Below are positions 11,403-26,046 of a stretch of DNA of 64,000 nt, piece by piece. A program made the translations under genes and the position numbers. Each line of letters opens with the position of its first letter. Position 1 is the stretch's first letter. Origin of the DNA: Phoronis australis (Eukaryota; Phoronida; Phoronidae); the NCBI GenBank assembly GCA_002633005.1, contig NMRA01000265.1, positions 178,328 to 242,327 on the forward strand, in the 5' to 3' direction. A model generated the notes under the pieces. That model ran no database searches. It worked only from the letters and a program-made list of their open reading frames with translations, and was not told the DNA's origin.

Positions 11403-14400
11403 TAGTCACAAAAATGTTCAACTCAATGTTAATGAATTATGACACAAAACTGTCAAAACAGTCAGCATAGTCTCTTGCTAATTAAACAATGTATCATAGA
11501 TCCATTAAATCAAATCTGACTGCCACACCTAATTGTCTTGAGTAGTTCCCTAAGTGAGGTTGTAAGCGAACATCATTTTTTACTTGTTTCTGAGTCGACC
11601 AACCAATAACCACAGTTAAACAGTTCAGTAATAGTAATATGAAAAGATTCAGCTCTCTAGATGACCATTAAAACGTTGGGCCTACTGAACTGTGACCCTA
11701 ACCATACATCACCTGCTTCAAATGAATAAACATGCACATCAGCAAATCACAAAATTTTATCAACCTATTAAAAAGAGTACTCTACCTCAAAAGTGCATTT
11801 TTTTTAATCGACTGACAATGACATTGTTGTAGTTAACATACCTTGACTACCTGTTCCCCTTGCCAGGTATCCGATCATTGCTATTTTTAGTTGTTATGTC
11901 AATTGGTCATGTGCACTTCGCCATTGGTGTGACAAACCATGACACGCACAGTTGTTTACAATATATTTTTCATGGTTTTGCTAGCTAGTAGTGTGAGCAC
12001 TCATGGGTCATTTGGAAACCTGTGAAATATTGTTCCACTTTTTCGCAATGCTTCATGTTATCCAGAACAGCCACACAAGACACCATCGTACTTGCAAAAC
12101 ATGCATGACCATATGACGTCAGCATTGGACACGGGCCTGCCATACATTATGTTTGGACATCTGTTGACAACAGCACCACGCGTGGTTGCTAATAGAAGCA
12201 TCGAAAGTATCTTGAAACACACCGTGATCACATCCAAACAACAAAAAACGTTAACTCAGTGTAACAGCAGAGTGCTTCTTTAATGTAGTTCAAATTTCAA
12301 TGTGTTTCTGAGACATTGGCTCCATTTCAATGCTGCTGGCACAAATTTCAGAAAAAAATGCACACACAATTACACACTTCACGCTATCCTTCAGTTCCTG
12401 TATCCTGGAAATCTATTACATCAGTTTATCCCACAACTGCACAGAGCGTTACCTACTGATGTTGCTTGAAGGTTGCACACCTTCCAGTCCTGTGGAGTAC
12501 CAGGTGCACTATTTTCTTAACCAAATTTGAACTCTGGGTTTAATTATTCATATAAAGCTAGCGTCCAATCAAAAATTTTCAGATTAACTATCAGTTTTAA
12601 ATTATTAGAGATGGCATTTAAAATCACCTAAGGCAGATAAAAGTTTGAGTTACAAAATTGGCCATAATCAGAAGAGAAAATCTTACATTGGTGGCAATAT
12701 TCAAATTGCAAAAGTTTGTATCAGCTTACCTGCAATGGCACCAATAAGTGAATTGAACAAATAATTGACCCTTTATTGCAGCACCAGTAACTGTTTTCAC
12801 TCTGGCGTGGTGTGTACTTATTGGGTAACCCCAAGTACTAACACTGCACCCGAGTGGATTTTTCAAGCACTACAAATACGCTATCAAATTCATAATGGTG
12901 AAATCCAAAATTCAAACAAGATTATGATATATTCACTGTGAAATGCAAATAGGTGGCAGAATGATCCGAAGGAGTGGGTGAGAGGATAGAAAAGCTAAGA
13001 AAATTACCCCCTGATAGCTTTGCAGATATACAAATATGATTTTTAGCCTGTTTAATATTTGTGTCCCTCAAGTACTGAGAGCTGAAACTTGCACGGATCT
13101 GACCCCAGCGTTAAAGCAAGGGCATAAGTATAAACGAAATTTTACCTTCTTGTAAAATAAAGCATTTTTGAGTTTAACGATCCAGGAGCAGTACTGTTAC
13201 CCAAATTTGTACCTCCAGGGTTAAATTTTGTTACAATGTTCTTTATTTTGTCACTGAAATGGCATTTTAAAATGTTAATTTTGGAAAAAATACAGTACAG
13301 CAGTCACAAGGCACACGTAAATCATGAGCGTACACAGGTGGATCCAGGGAGGGGGTCGGTCCAGAACCCCCTTTTCCCTTGATTTAAGTGATATCAATTT
13401 TCCTTTTTAAATCGTTTATTTGAATGCCTTATAATTGAGATTGTGTCTTTGCAGCTACATGCCAGCTCACTACAATCTCAAGATTTTTGATAAGGAAACT
13501 GCCTATACTTGTGTACTAGGACGCCAAGAAATTCACAGTAAAACAGTTTATCCTTTGCTCTTTGGATGATAACCAGAGATAATCTTCTAATCATGTCATT
13601 AACTAGGGCTATTAGTTTCTGGGGTTCCATTGTTGTGGACTTCACACCTGAGAAAAGCCAGACAGATCATGGCAATCAGCACTGAGGCAGACGTAAACAA
13701 GTAGTAATATTTGACACAGGGCAGGTGAAAGACCTCAAGGGTGAATTGAAAGGATGACACAAACATATTGTTTAACAATGTACATTAGTCAGATTTATGT
13801 TGTAGGTCAATCACTGGCTGAAAGACTATTACCTGGGTAATCTTCAGGTATTTTGCACATTAAGAACTGCCAAAATCATCACTTTCTTAATTTTTCAACT
13901 TGACGACCTTGCTCTAAAACTGTAATATATAAGTACGGGAAAAAATGAACTATAATTTTCCTTCATGTTTACCAGAAACTCAAAACATTAAAATGCGATT
14001 TTTTTCTGTCATATTGAGTGCATAGTAAAGGAAGATTGTCATGACATATAATCCTTATGAAGTCCTATTACCAGAGCAAGAATTAAGTTAAATATCTAAC
14101 ATTTAGTGGGGACTTTTCATTTTGGTTCTCTAGAGCAATGAGAGCATAAAAGCGATTTCCTCTTCATTCTGGTTGAGATTTGGTGGCCCCCCAGAAATTC
14201 AAGTACTATAGTGGTTCATTAATTTAAAAACAGAGGAACAAATCCCACTGTCAGTCCCTTCCACTGTTTGATTTAAGGCTGGGTTCAATAATTCATTTTA
14301 GCTTTTTGACATCAGCTGGGATTAGGATTTTCCCACTTTATTAGTCGCAGCTTCTGAGTTCACAGCCGCGGATTCTTCTTCACAGTGGGAAATGTATGGG

Positions 14401-17400
14401 ACATCGTGTCCTTCATCTATGAATATTTCGACAGGTTTGCCTTTCTGCATGAGTCATTTAAGTACACCCCACTGCACAGCAATGGAAATTGCCAAGCTTT
14501 GTGAAGGCCAGGAGATCGGTACCTCCCATCCGCGTTACATGGGATCTTTAAGTGGCGCTGAACACCTGTCCACCAAAGACCTGAACGCCATCTGACAAAA
14601 TAGTGAACGTTAATATGGCCTGGCTATGTATTTCAAAGCTCAATTATTCGCAGATCCGAAAAAAATTATGCAGAATCACAACTTCTGGAACTTGCAGTAA
14701 AGTAATTTGCCCGACATTGCAGAGCCGCCTCCAGGCTCCTATTAGAATTAATGATTGACTGGTTCCACGATAATTTTGCCGCCCCTCTTGGCTGGTGTTC
14801 CTATTGCAAGGTTGTTGTATTGTTAATTCCAGAAGTAGTGATATATATTCTTAGCATGTAGTTACTCACTTGGATGAGTGCTAATGTCAATCAACTAATT
14901 AATGAAGTCACATTTTACTGCTGGATCACACTGGCATTTTGTTGAAGACTTGTTCAAATAAAACAGCAGAACTTAAAACACGCGATGTTCATAGAATCAC
15001 AGTTGCCAACATTCCAAAGTGAATAACAGTTTATTTGTATTAAAGGCCAAAGTGCAATAAACAAAAATTAAACACAGGCACATTTGTACAGTCAACCCAT
15101 TTAAGAGTTGTTTTCTTTTAAGCCCAAAATACACATATTTAATAACAGACATCTCTGGATTAGTTAGCACTGGCCTTCTTGAGTTGGGTGCTTCCATTGA
15201 ACTTCTTTCATAAAACGTGACCTAAGTTCATAATATCCCTGGCAAATCAACAGGAAGCAGTATTCATCCTCTACAAGACCATCATTGCAAATCCAACACA
15301 ATCGTATAATATTGTACTTCCTCCTGCCTACCCATTTCCACTTGTAGTCTATGGTTGGAGCAATGTAACCCCAGTAAATGCTTGAACAATACTATAGGGG
15401 TAACAGCTTGAATAAGACTATTATGCAGGAGTAAATCAAGACAGGTTCAAAACAACAGCATTTAAGTTTTGCATTATGCTCAATTACTAATCGCCAATCT
15501 TGCCCACAGCAGTCACCAACTCTTAGAGCAAAGACACTTGAAAACGAGACCTCAAATGTGACACCTTGATTCAACCAAATTTCATAAAAACCCTTATTTT
15601 GATAGAAATTGTCTAACAGAAGATACCCAAGTTAATTTCTCCCATTCCGATCTGTACATAGTGTTCTCATAGTAACTTTTGCAATGACCAAGATCACAAT
15701 TAATATTCTGACTTAAAATTCAGGGATCTTGAAAATTGAATTAAAACAGATTTTATGAATACCCAAACTGAATTAAGTAAGAAACAAATTCTTTTAATTT
15801 AAATGTGTAAAACATGTTCCATCATTTACTGACCACAGCCTACATGGTTCACATACCTTCTGCCAATAACCATCAAGCACTACAGGCCTAGTGCAAAATT
15901 CCAACCCTAGTCTGCTGGCAAATCGTTTTTGCAAATTGACAAATTGCGAGATGAAAAAAAAAACCTCAAATAAATAATCACAGGACCTCCTGGTGAAACA
16001 TCAGAGAGGGATTTAAAACTACATCCACAAGAAATGATGAATGTGCCACACACAGCCTCCTTCAGGTTTTACACCACCATCTGAGATTGCTACAAGATAA
16101 TTTGACTCCAGCTCCACTTCAAGAAGAGGCTCTCACGCAAGAAAATTACGCAATCTACTGACTTTATGATTCTTGATAAAGTCGCCTAATAAAGCCTTTT
16201 CGCTGTCCCCGTGAATATGTGAGCTCAGTGTTTCAACACATTAAAGCTACGAGCAAGAGCCAATTTAAAACACATTTACCACAGGTGTGGCAATGCTTTG
16301 CTAGTAGAGACAACATGTCTCAGGCGATCAGGTGAAACCTTCACGTTTCAACAAATGACAAATTTAGTATTTGTGTGAGAAACACCTTTTCAAGGTATGC
16401 AAAAACATTCAGTAATAGACACCACACCCGATCTTGACAAAATCGTTTTCCCAGGCTGAAAGAAGTGCCTGAAATTTTCAGCACTACGGTGCAAAATGTG
16501 TTGCTAGAGTGACTTACTAGGAGACCAACTTCTGATCTTATAACACCACTTGAAGCATACCTATTTGTGCAAAGTTTCAACAACTATTTGTGCAAAGTTC
16601 CAACACTAAAACCTAGTGCACTGCAGATAAAAGCACATCCAATCCCTGGAAAGAAATGAAAACAAAACTCCAGTCAGCTTAACATTTGACATTTTGCAAC
16701 AGAACTGAGCAATCAACAACTAGCTTAAAATTTCCATTAGAGCCAAAATGAGATTTACCTATCGGTCTTCCCACTCATCAGAAAGGTAAGTTCATCAGTC
16801 AGTCAAAAGCATGCCAGACAACATTTAGTATTTGACTGACAAGCAAAATAATGTATCAATGATAAAACAGGATGAACATGAGTTAATAAGCATCACATGT
16901 TTTTTCAATTACACTGAAGATAAATCTGTTTCTGGACCAATTGCATCTGTATACTCATAATTCTTCAAGTGCAATTACTCCAGGTGTTAAGACTCTGATT
17001 TGAGCACCTTAAAAAGTTAGCAAAGAATGATAGTGGAGATGGATTACCTAATCAAATAGAGTTATTGCAACAATTACTACAAGGTGCAAATGTGTCTACA
17101 ATTTAGCTCCGTAACCATGCCAATGTCATGTACTCATCTCCATATGCAAGGACCACATTAAGTATTACAATACCTCCCTGACAATCCGAGTCTGAAGAAT
17201 GGTCCAACCATACCATAACACCTATGGCTACTTAGGCCCATGCACCTACATGTCCAAGAAAATGGATTTTTTAAAAACGAAGATTTAGCTTCAGTGTTTT
17301 GAGTTCACGGATATGTACCTGTGCATCACTGATAACAGTAGGTAACTACCTTTCTCATATTCATAAATTATGTGTTTTTCTTAAGACTTCTTCAAAGTTT

Positions 17401-19504
17401 TCATTTCAAAATTTTAAGCTGAATTTCAGTTCTTGAGCTGGCAAAAAAGCGAAAATTTAATCAGGCCTTTTACTTTCATAAAATTGGTATCATAGTTATG
17501 AAAGGGTTCCATTTCTGTTACTCAAGTAAAAAGCTTCACTTATATGTCCCATTTTTGGCCAATTCCCAATAAATTACGAAATATTTTAATGAGTCACTGA
17601 AGCTTTCAATCATGTTCTTGTTAGTAACGAAATAGATTTCTCAATCGTGGTTAGGAATAGTAGGAGACCAATTTTAAGAGAATAAAAGTCCGAACTAGAG
17701 TTTTGTTTTTAGTCAGAAAAATAAGGGAAAATGCAGCTTCATTTGCGAATGCAGGGGTCTACGTCACATGTAATGGATGTCATAGGTGGATTAAAGAAAT
17801 TTAATGCTTCTTGGTTTTTAACGAATTTATTACTTATTTATCTTCAAAAACTGTAACCATGTCATTTAGTCTGAAATGTGTATCTTAAAAAAAGTGTTTT
17901 GCATACCTGCACGTGTGCCTAGTTACGGATATACGCATCCTCACTTATACAGTCAGCGTACAGGAATCATTATGCTACACAGCAACAAAGAAACAGATGA
18001 TAGTTCAAAGTGCCCACTTTAATTAATTGATAAACATACCCTATTGGCCACGCTGTATCCAACAAAAGGTTGCCAGACAGACTAAATTGGTTACAAAAAT
18101 ATGCCAAACTTTTGATACCTTTCAACTATAGTCCTCATTAGTTTAGATATCAATGTACCCAAAAATAAGCCAGGAAAATGGCACAGGATGTGTTCAGCAA
18201 AGAAAACCTAAGGTAAGGTATGTGGTAAATGTTCAAGAAAATACACCCAGAGGGGGTCACACTTAGTCTGCGAAGACCAGAACAGGGATGTAAAAGCCCC
18301 TAGGTAGATATCTTTAAGACCCATCCCTCCCAAAAACTGGCTGAGGAACCTTGACCAGGGTATGTTCAAGGATATACAGACTTTGAATTAGTTGTCTGAA
18401 TCCGATTTTTTCATCAACCACTACTTCAATTTGTTTACATCAGAATGCACCTGAAGCATCAAGTAGACCTAGGCTGTTTACAGTAGGTCATATAACCAGA
18501 AAAGCACTGACTTTTGACTTTTTACCATTATCAAAATGTGAACACTGGAGATGAGCGGTGGGGGAATAGTCCGCAGCCAGACAGATTAGAAATACATGTA
18601 GAAAATGATAAGTATGACAGTGCAAAACACATTACATAGCTTGGGTGGCTGGGAACAAAGCTTATGACATGAAAACAAGTTAGACAATTTTGGGAGGGTC
18701 AAGTAATTATGTTTTGTCATTTGATTTTTAGTAATTGGTGAATGGAAAATTCAGTCCTCAAGAGTTCATCAATCATGTTTGCTCAGTGGGGATGGGCTTA
18801 GGTCACTGAGTTTCCATTTTTATGAGGTTTCCAAATTACAGCACTTTGAATTCAAAGTTTTTAAAATTTACTCTCCCACAAAACGTAGATTCACAGCATT
18901 TCTTTGAAAATTGTAGCGAAACTTTACACTAGTAATGCACGAGATTACACAACTCACAAAATGATGGTTGTCAATCTGCACCTTTTCACTGAAATTTTCT
19001 ACGAGTTTAGTCACTTTTTCATGAGCTTACAATTTCTATTCTTCAGGTTTTCCAAGCCAACTGCAGCCTTCTGGCATTACCACATGGCCTTTTACCAGAT
19101 TCATCAAAGAGGGGTTTAATTGCTGATGCTAAATTCTAAACCAAAGAACACAATACCACACTTTTCTGGTCTTGAATTGTTAACAAACAAGCTGGCAACT
19201 CAGTTACAGGCAATGAATTCATTCACCACTTTCAATTCGCAATTTTAGGGTTGACTGACCCAATAAAAGTGGAGTGCTGATGGTTTCAAAGTTGGCAACA
19301 GAAATCAAGTCTTATTATAGAAAGGAATGTTAGATCGATTTTTTTTGCGAATGCAGTTTTAAAACTGCTCAAATAAATGTAGTAACTTGATATCAATGCA
19401 ATTTGAGACCTGTGTTTTTTTTCTTAAAAAATTGGGGCATGTCTTTAAGTTAGAAACAAGTGAACATGTAATTAGATATCAATTCTTTTATGTCTGTAGA
19501 ACTG
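11403..19504. other. Long intron segment, nothing further supported
   Basis: About 8 kb without a supported exon or large repeat. Small items: a direct repeat of CTATTTGTGCAAAGTT near 16560-16600. Open stretches in this interval lack splice signals. Confidence 0.4.
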
Positions 19505-19752
19505 GGGCCCCATTCCAAGAAAATTGATTTAGCTAAGAAAAATCTTAAACTTAAGCCAATTTTAAGATAAAAATTTAATTTGTCTTAGGTCCATTCCAAG
19601 AAAATGATCTTCAGTTTGATTTTAAGTTTTGACTTAAAATTTGTCATAAATTTGACACAACTTCCCATATGTAGAAGTTCCCAAGTTTCTTGGAGGTTGA
19701 GACAATCAGTACTTAGTAAAAATGAACTCAGTTGGTTTCTTGGAATGGGCCC
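19505..19752 (+). mobile_element. Harbinger-like MITE, copy A
   Basis: A 248-bp element with inverted ends GGGCCCCATTCCAAGAAA and, reversed, GGGCCCATTCCAAGAAA. Flanks are CTG and ATG, a probable CTG duplication with one change. The interior is rich in CTTAAG and TTGTCTTA inverted motifs. It keeps a leader (GTAGAAGTTCCCAAG) matching the start region of the Myb-like gene at 52.4 kb, in the opposite orientation on the window. Confidence 0.75.
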
Positions 19753-20681
19753 ATGGCCTTCAAAAATACAAATGCAACATTTTCCCCGACAAAATTCAGT
19801 ACCAGAAAGAATTTTGCCAAAATAGTTTTAGCCACTTCCTAAACTACATCAATTGAGACTTTCAAAGAAAATAAACAGTGCACATCACGGCAGTGCCAAA
19901 AAGTTTGTGTTTTCCACATAAAACAAATAGAACACCAACATTCAAACAGCCTACTCAACAAAAACATTTTCTTTCACATTACTGAAATACTTGGCTCTAA
20001 ATCTATTGCATAATAGAAAATGTGACCGAGAGGTCAGACACTAATTTTTTCTTTTTAGTTTTTTATTACATAACTGTTTTACAGCCATTATTAGCCATGA
20101 ATCATAAACAATGGTTGAATTTCTAGCATACTTGACCAGCAGCAAATTGGGAGTGGATCAGATTTCTAACAGCAGTACAGCTGAAACTATTTGTGATAGA
20201 ACACATATCTTGCAATATGACTTACCGGTAGATTCTGCTCCAATACCCTATTGTCACCTCAGCGGTTGTATTATTAAAACCCATATTTCACAAAAAATTA
20301 CATCAAAAACATCAGAACTATCTATGGAAAAACCCAGACATGGTTTTTGAGCACTTTTATCAAAGTTTCATACAAAAATTGGTGAATGCTGGTGAAAGGA
20401 CTTTTCCCTATCAATGTACCTTTCAAAAACGGCATTTGCCAAAAATACATGGTTACATGACCACGAGCATGGTAAAGTGGTGAAAGATATGATTAGACTT
20501 GTCTCAATTCCTTAAAAGTTTCAGAAAATATATCACTTTAAACGCTTTCATTTAGTGGTACAAGTGACCTTAAAGATAAACTCACGGTCTGAACACTTTA
20601 AAACCACTTTCAGAAGTTATAAATGTAGCCTGGTCAATAACCGTATGGGAGGGAGGTTTAGTGAGGTTGCAACTTGTACAC

Positions 20682-21115
20682 ATTAGGCAAATCTTAGCTA
20701 ACAGGATTTGCACACAAGTTGAAGAAAAAGTGTATCCAGCCAAGTCCTTGGCACATCAAAGTGTTGATGGTCCTCACAGATTGATTGATGCAAGTCTGAG
20801 TCACAATTCATGGCTTGGTTGAACATGCTGGATGGGATAATTGTGGTCATAAAACGCCTGTTTAGGACAGGAGTTTTAAAGTAAAAAAATCTGACAAGCA
20901 AGGCGAACGACCAATATGACTGTTTTTAAAATTGAAAAGTAAGAAGTATTCGTCTAAATTTTTATGATCAATGCATTATAAGAGAAATTAGAGAATAGAT
21001 GTTCTTCAGCATCGTGGCTAAGCCACGTGCATTAATTTGTGAATCAATTAGGACAGTTTAGTCACAGTCTGGCTTAGGCTCACTTAGGCATTGCGGCAAC
21101 AAAACCCCAAATGTT
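20682..21115. repeat. Dispersed repeat family 1, copy 1
   Basis: It shares with 39426-39872 and 44142-44365 an ordered set of blocks: ATTAGGCAAATCTTA, ATCCAGCCAAGTCCT, GAACATGCTGGATG, ATGACTGTTTTTAAAATTGA and GCTTAGGCTCACTTAGGCAT. Type of element unknown; I saw no inverted ends or coding part. Confidence 0.6.
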
Positions 21116-22879
21116 ATAGTAGAAGTTGTCTCATGATTAGATTTGTCTCCATTCCTAGTTTCAGAAAATACATGCTTTAAAGTATGAGCAGCAGCTAGTT
21201 ACTTAGATATTTCAAGAGAAGACAACATTTTAATTAGAGGTACAAGTACCATTATACATTAGCTCTAAATGATCTGAACACTTTAAAACCACTTTCAAGA
21301 GTTTTAACTGTAGACGATAAGCAACTCTTTGCAAGGATGGTTTAGAAAAATTACAACTGATAACTCGTAACAGTAACTCGTGTGAGTACAGCAGATGCAA
21401 AGTTATAACTCAGTAAGGCGTCACTGTTGTTGAATCTCCATGGAAATGGTGCACCCAGGCACTTAAATTGGGGTGAATCCAAAACTGAGCACTGGCATAT
21501 AACTCATACCAAAGCTAGGGTTACAAGAGTTTTAACAGCTGGTGTGAACATAATGGTTACATAACAGTTACAACTATAGAAAGAGTAACAAGCAGATTCA
21601 GTTGGTACGAATTTAGCTTTTAAAAATTGCAGAGGGTGAACAATTAGCATGCAGTAAAAAAATCTATATTAGATACACAGAAAAAACATGCTGTACTGCC
21701 CAGAAGCAAAATGTGGAAAATGGTTTTAAACATATTATAGACCAAAAGCTACTATTCAATATTTTCACCTGAAAATAAACCCACTATATGTATTCTTAGA
21801 TGTATTTCTGTATGTACTGTACTTGTCTGGGACAATGCCCATGTTCAACTTTGAGGTCCATCCCAAGAATTTCCCAAAATTCCACATTTAAACATCTACT
21901 TTCAGCTTAGCACCCACCCCCAATTTGTGCAGTGCACTCTCCCTTAACTGAGAGCCAGTGTGTCTTCCTCAGCTGCAAGTCTCACCACAGTGATTTTTAA
22001 TGAAGCTCCAGATACAGGAGAGTCAGTCAATTTCAGTGTCACTTTGTCATGTTTGGACAGGAAAATAACCACTCTTAGTGAAGGACACGTGAACTATGGA
22101 TGTGAAATGGTTCTTTTGGCTCTTCTAATATTACTAACTTATGTCCAAAAATGGTGAAGTCACTTGTATGAGTGAATCAACTGTTCAGATAAAAGGCCAT
22201 CCCAACTTCTCAAAAATTTTAAACTCCCATGCTCGGGTCAAACATCCACCCCCTTTTTGAAATTTACCAATTCCAAGTGCACCGTTCATCGATCATGCGG
22301 CGCAGCACTGAAAAAATGGGGGGCTTTATAGCCCTCCCAGCCCGCTATGGTACGCAGCCATGCTGCTGGGTGATAACCCCAGTAATACTAAACCTTGGTA
22401 AGTTAAAAAATCCACAGCAAACCAACAAAACAATTCTATAACATCCCTGGTGTTCTCTCCCAGCAGGGCAAGATTTGCTCCATTGCTTGAGTAGTCTGGG
22501 GTACTCCAACACTATCAGCAGGTGTCACCCACTACTCATATGTCTGTGGACATACCGATATCACTTGCAACAATGTCTTACATAAAGACAAATCCCTCTG
22601 GGGCCCTTCCCCCTGCCCCTAATTTGTAAACCACACCTGTGGATTATTTCAATATGTCCTCTAGACCAGGATAATGCACCAAAGATAATTAAAATGTGAA
22701 AACGGCACACATTTTCAAACGAAAATGATAAGCTGTGTTTGCATCAAACAGACATGATCTAACCAGACTCGTTATAAGAGACAAATTGCATGCAATAACC
22801 AGGTGCATCTTCACCTGCAGACAAGGAAGAGATATCAATAACAATGAACTGAGACAAAGCCCGATAACTAAGTCGGTAC
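21116..22879. other. Intron segment
   Basis: At 21905 and nearby lie pieces (CTTAGCACCCACCCCCAA) of the repeat also seen at 41.9-42.6 kb, and near 22290-22330 a GC-rich unit shared with 1.3-1.4 kb. No exon seen. Confidence 0.35.
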
Positions 22880-23091
22880 CTTTAAGTACTTGCTGTTTGC
22901 TGAAGAAAGTCTTTGGCAGTTTTGTGATGATCTAGTTGTGGCGACACTGTCGTTTACAACTCCCATAGATAAAAAGGTAGATACTGTTGCAGCTTTATGA
23001 CCTGGCCATAGATTATCACCTGGTGAAATGATACCTTGAACAAACTGATCTAGTACAAGGCTTATGCAATCTACAATCATCTTCATCACAC
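22880..23091 (-). CDS. Exon 9 of traced chain
   Basis: Two bases plus 70 codons, one of the clearest exons in the window. Acceptor CTCTTCACAAG|GT, donor TTAAAG|GTACCG. It opens with a hydrophobic helix (MKMIVDCISLVLDQFV), then has a Gly/Pro turn, then a Ser/Asn/Thr-rich stretch (SQNCQRLSSANSKY) that looks like a linker between the helical region and the next domain. It ends on a codon boundary, as needed for the 7.1-kb exon. Confidence 0.65.
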
Positions 23092-25059
23092 CTTGTGAAG
23101 AGATACCGTAGGATAGTTCTTCTCTTATTTAGCACACACTATGGTGGACAAGTGAAATTTTTTTTTGTCAAGTTTTTCCACAAAAGCATGGAGAAATATT
23201 TAGTTTGCACTTTGTCGATGTCATAAAGCAATGTTTAGTAAAGGTCTCCTCATCTGTGGCAAAATAATCTGACTCTGAAAACTGGAAAAATGTTAATTTT
23301 AGCAATTATTTTTACGAGTAATACGTGAAAATTTACCGTACATCTAAACACATTTGTTGTGCAGAAAAGTTACGAAAAGTGTCCAATACACTTGCAATGA
23401 TGACTTTTGTGGATCACTGCAAAACTTATACCATTTTGTTCCATCTTGTCTAATATGACAGCGAATAAATTAAATGTCTGAAGCATATGTGACCGTGACC
23501 AGATCAAGAACAAAGGGGCATAGACCTTGCACTGTTTATTTACCAAAAAGGATTACATTATGTGCAGTGAAACAACAAAACACCCGAATTAATGGCAAAT
23601 TGCTATAAAGTCAAAAACATCAGTTTCTAAAGGGTTTCAACTTTGAGAATGTAATATACTTTTACTAAGTTACAATTTGTCATTTTGAATATATTTGGCT
23701 GAATACACAGGTCCTACGCAATCTTACCGTTACACTGTCAAATGCTGGAAAAAAATGCATTTCTTACTTATGATGGGTCTCGTGACCATTTGTCATTTTA
23801 CTAAAATTTAGCAAAAAGGAAAGCTGCGGTACATCCATACAACAAATGTTTCAAGAACTTATGGATAGATTTCATTTGATTTAAGTGCTGAAGATACAAA
23901 ATGTGTTACAGTTTTCTAAATAACCACTTTATTTTCGTTTTAGGAAAATTTTGATTTTCAAATAAAAAACATAAAAATCCCATTTTTGATAACCCTTCAT
24001 GCAAAATGGAACACTTTGAAAAAAACAATACTTCAGGAGAACAGCGCATGGTATCTGAAAGTTTCATACCACTCTGATCATCCACCTCTAAAATAAAATG
24101 TTCCAATGTGGAAAGAATGCTACAATGACATCCTCCTCTGAGTGGGGATAATGAGCAACTCCACCACAAACTTTCCACAAGAAGTTTTCATTAAAAAAAG
24201 GTTTCCTTAAAATTGGCAGAGGAATTATTTGGCTATGTTGTGCCTTTCTTAAAAAATAATTTTTGATTTAAAAAAGGTGTTAACGTAATAGTAATAATAA
24301 CGGCATATGAATATAAACATATTTTTATAATTCCTAATCTTTTTTCTTTTAGAAAATATAATTATACTTTTGCTAGTTGACATAGCCTGTTTTTTGATAT
24401 AGCAGTTGGAATGGACGCCACTAAATAAGGTTTGGGATGACCTTAAGTGATACGAATTTAAAAAGTATAACATTAAACCCCCATGGTCCATCCTCTTTCT
24501 AGTTCGGATCCTTAAAACATGACCAAAAGATCAGAAGTCCCCTAAGAATTCTCATTCACCACAATCACCAGCATCAAGACAACTATCCATAAGTGAACAC
24601 ACACTTTTACGTCTTTGAACAAGGTGCCACCTGGTGTTAAACAATGGGACTAGTTTATCACATTAAGTGCTTTGAAGATCCCAATAAAATCATATATAAT
24701 TCAAATGCCGAGTTGCAAGGTTTACTGTACGTTGTGTTTAGATTAGAAGCCTGTCAGAGTGGAATTTGAGTGAAACTCTTCTAGCATGCAATACTTACAA
24801 GACATTGTATGTTTAAGGTTATTGAACAAAAGCGGAGTACACAAACTTCAATTAAAGGCCTAAACCTATCAACAGAAATCAAACTAAGATTATGTTCATG
24901 ATTCACTTTGTGCCACACTTTCCACTATGTTGTCTCATACGTTCTTTGCAAATTAAAATGAACAAACAACAAATTGAGGGACAAAACAGTCAATTACATC
25001 AGTTTTTGGCAATAGTAGGATAAAAAACGGATGATTGTCACACAAATAAAAAAGTTAAT
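23092..25059. other. Intron segment
   Basis: A minus-strand stretch at about 24050-24178 is open in more than one frame and follows an AG, so it could hide a missed exon, but no choice of borders gives the required phases cleanly. Sequence at 23930-24080 resembles 31930-32060 and is probably an old repeat. Confidence 0.3.
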
Positions 25060-25070
25060 ATTGATTCAAC

Positions 25071-25098
25071 GTTTCGTCTATTCATTAGACATCATCAG
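25071..25098 (-). ncRNA. Hammerhead-ribozyme-like core (left arm)
   Basis: The mirror copy of the motif: CTGATGA, T, GTCT-AATGAAT-AGAC, GAAAC on the minus strand. Compared with the right arm, only the loop base differs (AATGAAT against TATGAAT), while stem and core are unchanged. Confidence 0.35.
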
Positions 25099-25131
25099 GT
25101 TATAAAACAATAAGACATCAAGTGTTGACAT

Positions 25132-25465
25132 TGTTTGCTGAGTGGTTAAAACAAACATATGAAAATTTTCATGTGGACAAGATAGCAGTTTTTTGTTTTT
25201 TTTTTGGGAAACATTCAGTCGGAGAATTGCAACATTAATCTGTTGATCATGCTAGCAAAAAATTACACATTTAGCCAAAAGTTTGTTAAAAAACCCTAAA
25301 TTTCCAATTGTTCATTAACTTTATTAAATTACATCCTGAAGGAAATACGGTACTTGTTGACTTATAATTTATAATGTTATTCTTTGTAAACAATGTATAC
25401 TGTATTGTTTTATGTGACATGTAATTATCATGCTAGAGCAAAATAAAAATATGAAAAAAAATTTC
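25132..25465. mobile_element. 334-bp insertion nested in the left arm, GACAT duplication
   Basis: The left arm breaks at GTGTTGACAT and resumes at GACATACCAGTCAGG, while the right arm is uninterrupted there, so the insertion and a 5-bp GACAT target duplication can be read directly. Inverted ends are not seen. The right end is A-rich (GCAAAATAAAAATATGAAAA), so a retrotransposed piece is possible. Confidence 0.65.
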
Positions 25466-26046
25466 GACATACCAGTCAGGTTACATCCATGTAGTGAAAT
25501 GAGTGTATCAAGAAATACAGGGCGGAACTTAGTAAGTAGGTCATCACCATAGATGTAGGGTCACAGAGCTCTGCATGTTCAGAGAACCAGCAGCACATGC
25601 TGGTCCTGAATGGCCAATGACTCTTTAATGTACAGTAATTCCTTTATAGGTTCTTTACAGATAATACTGACTGAATTGGCTTGATGGTTGTTGCTAACAC
25701 AAAGCCTATAGCCCTAATTGCTTTTGTCAGAGGTGTGATGTTCTCTCAGTCTGTCATAGAGGCATCTCTGTGTGAGTTGATGTGCTTGTGTTAGCAACAA
25801 TCACCAAGCCAGTTCAGTCTGTATTGTCTGTAAAGAACCTATAAAGGAATTACTGTACCTTAAAGAGTCATTGGCCATTCAGGACCAGCATGCTGCTGGT
25901 TCTCTGAATAACATGCAGAGCACAGTGACCCTAAAGGTATGGTGATGACTTATTTATTATCCCTTGTATTTCTTGCTACACTCATTTCACTACATGGATG
26001 TAACCTGACTGTTATGTCAACACTTGATGTCTTATTGTTTAACAAC

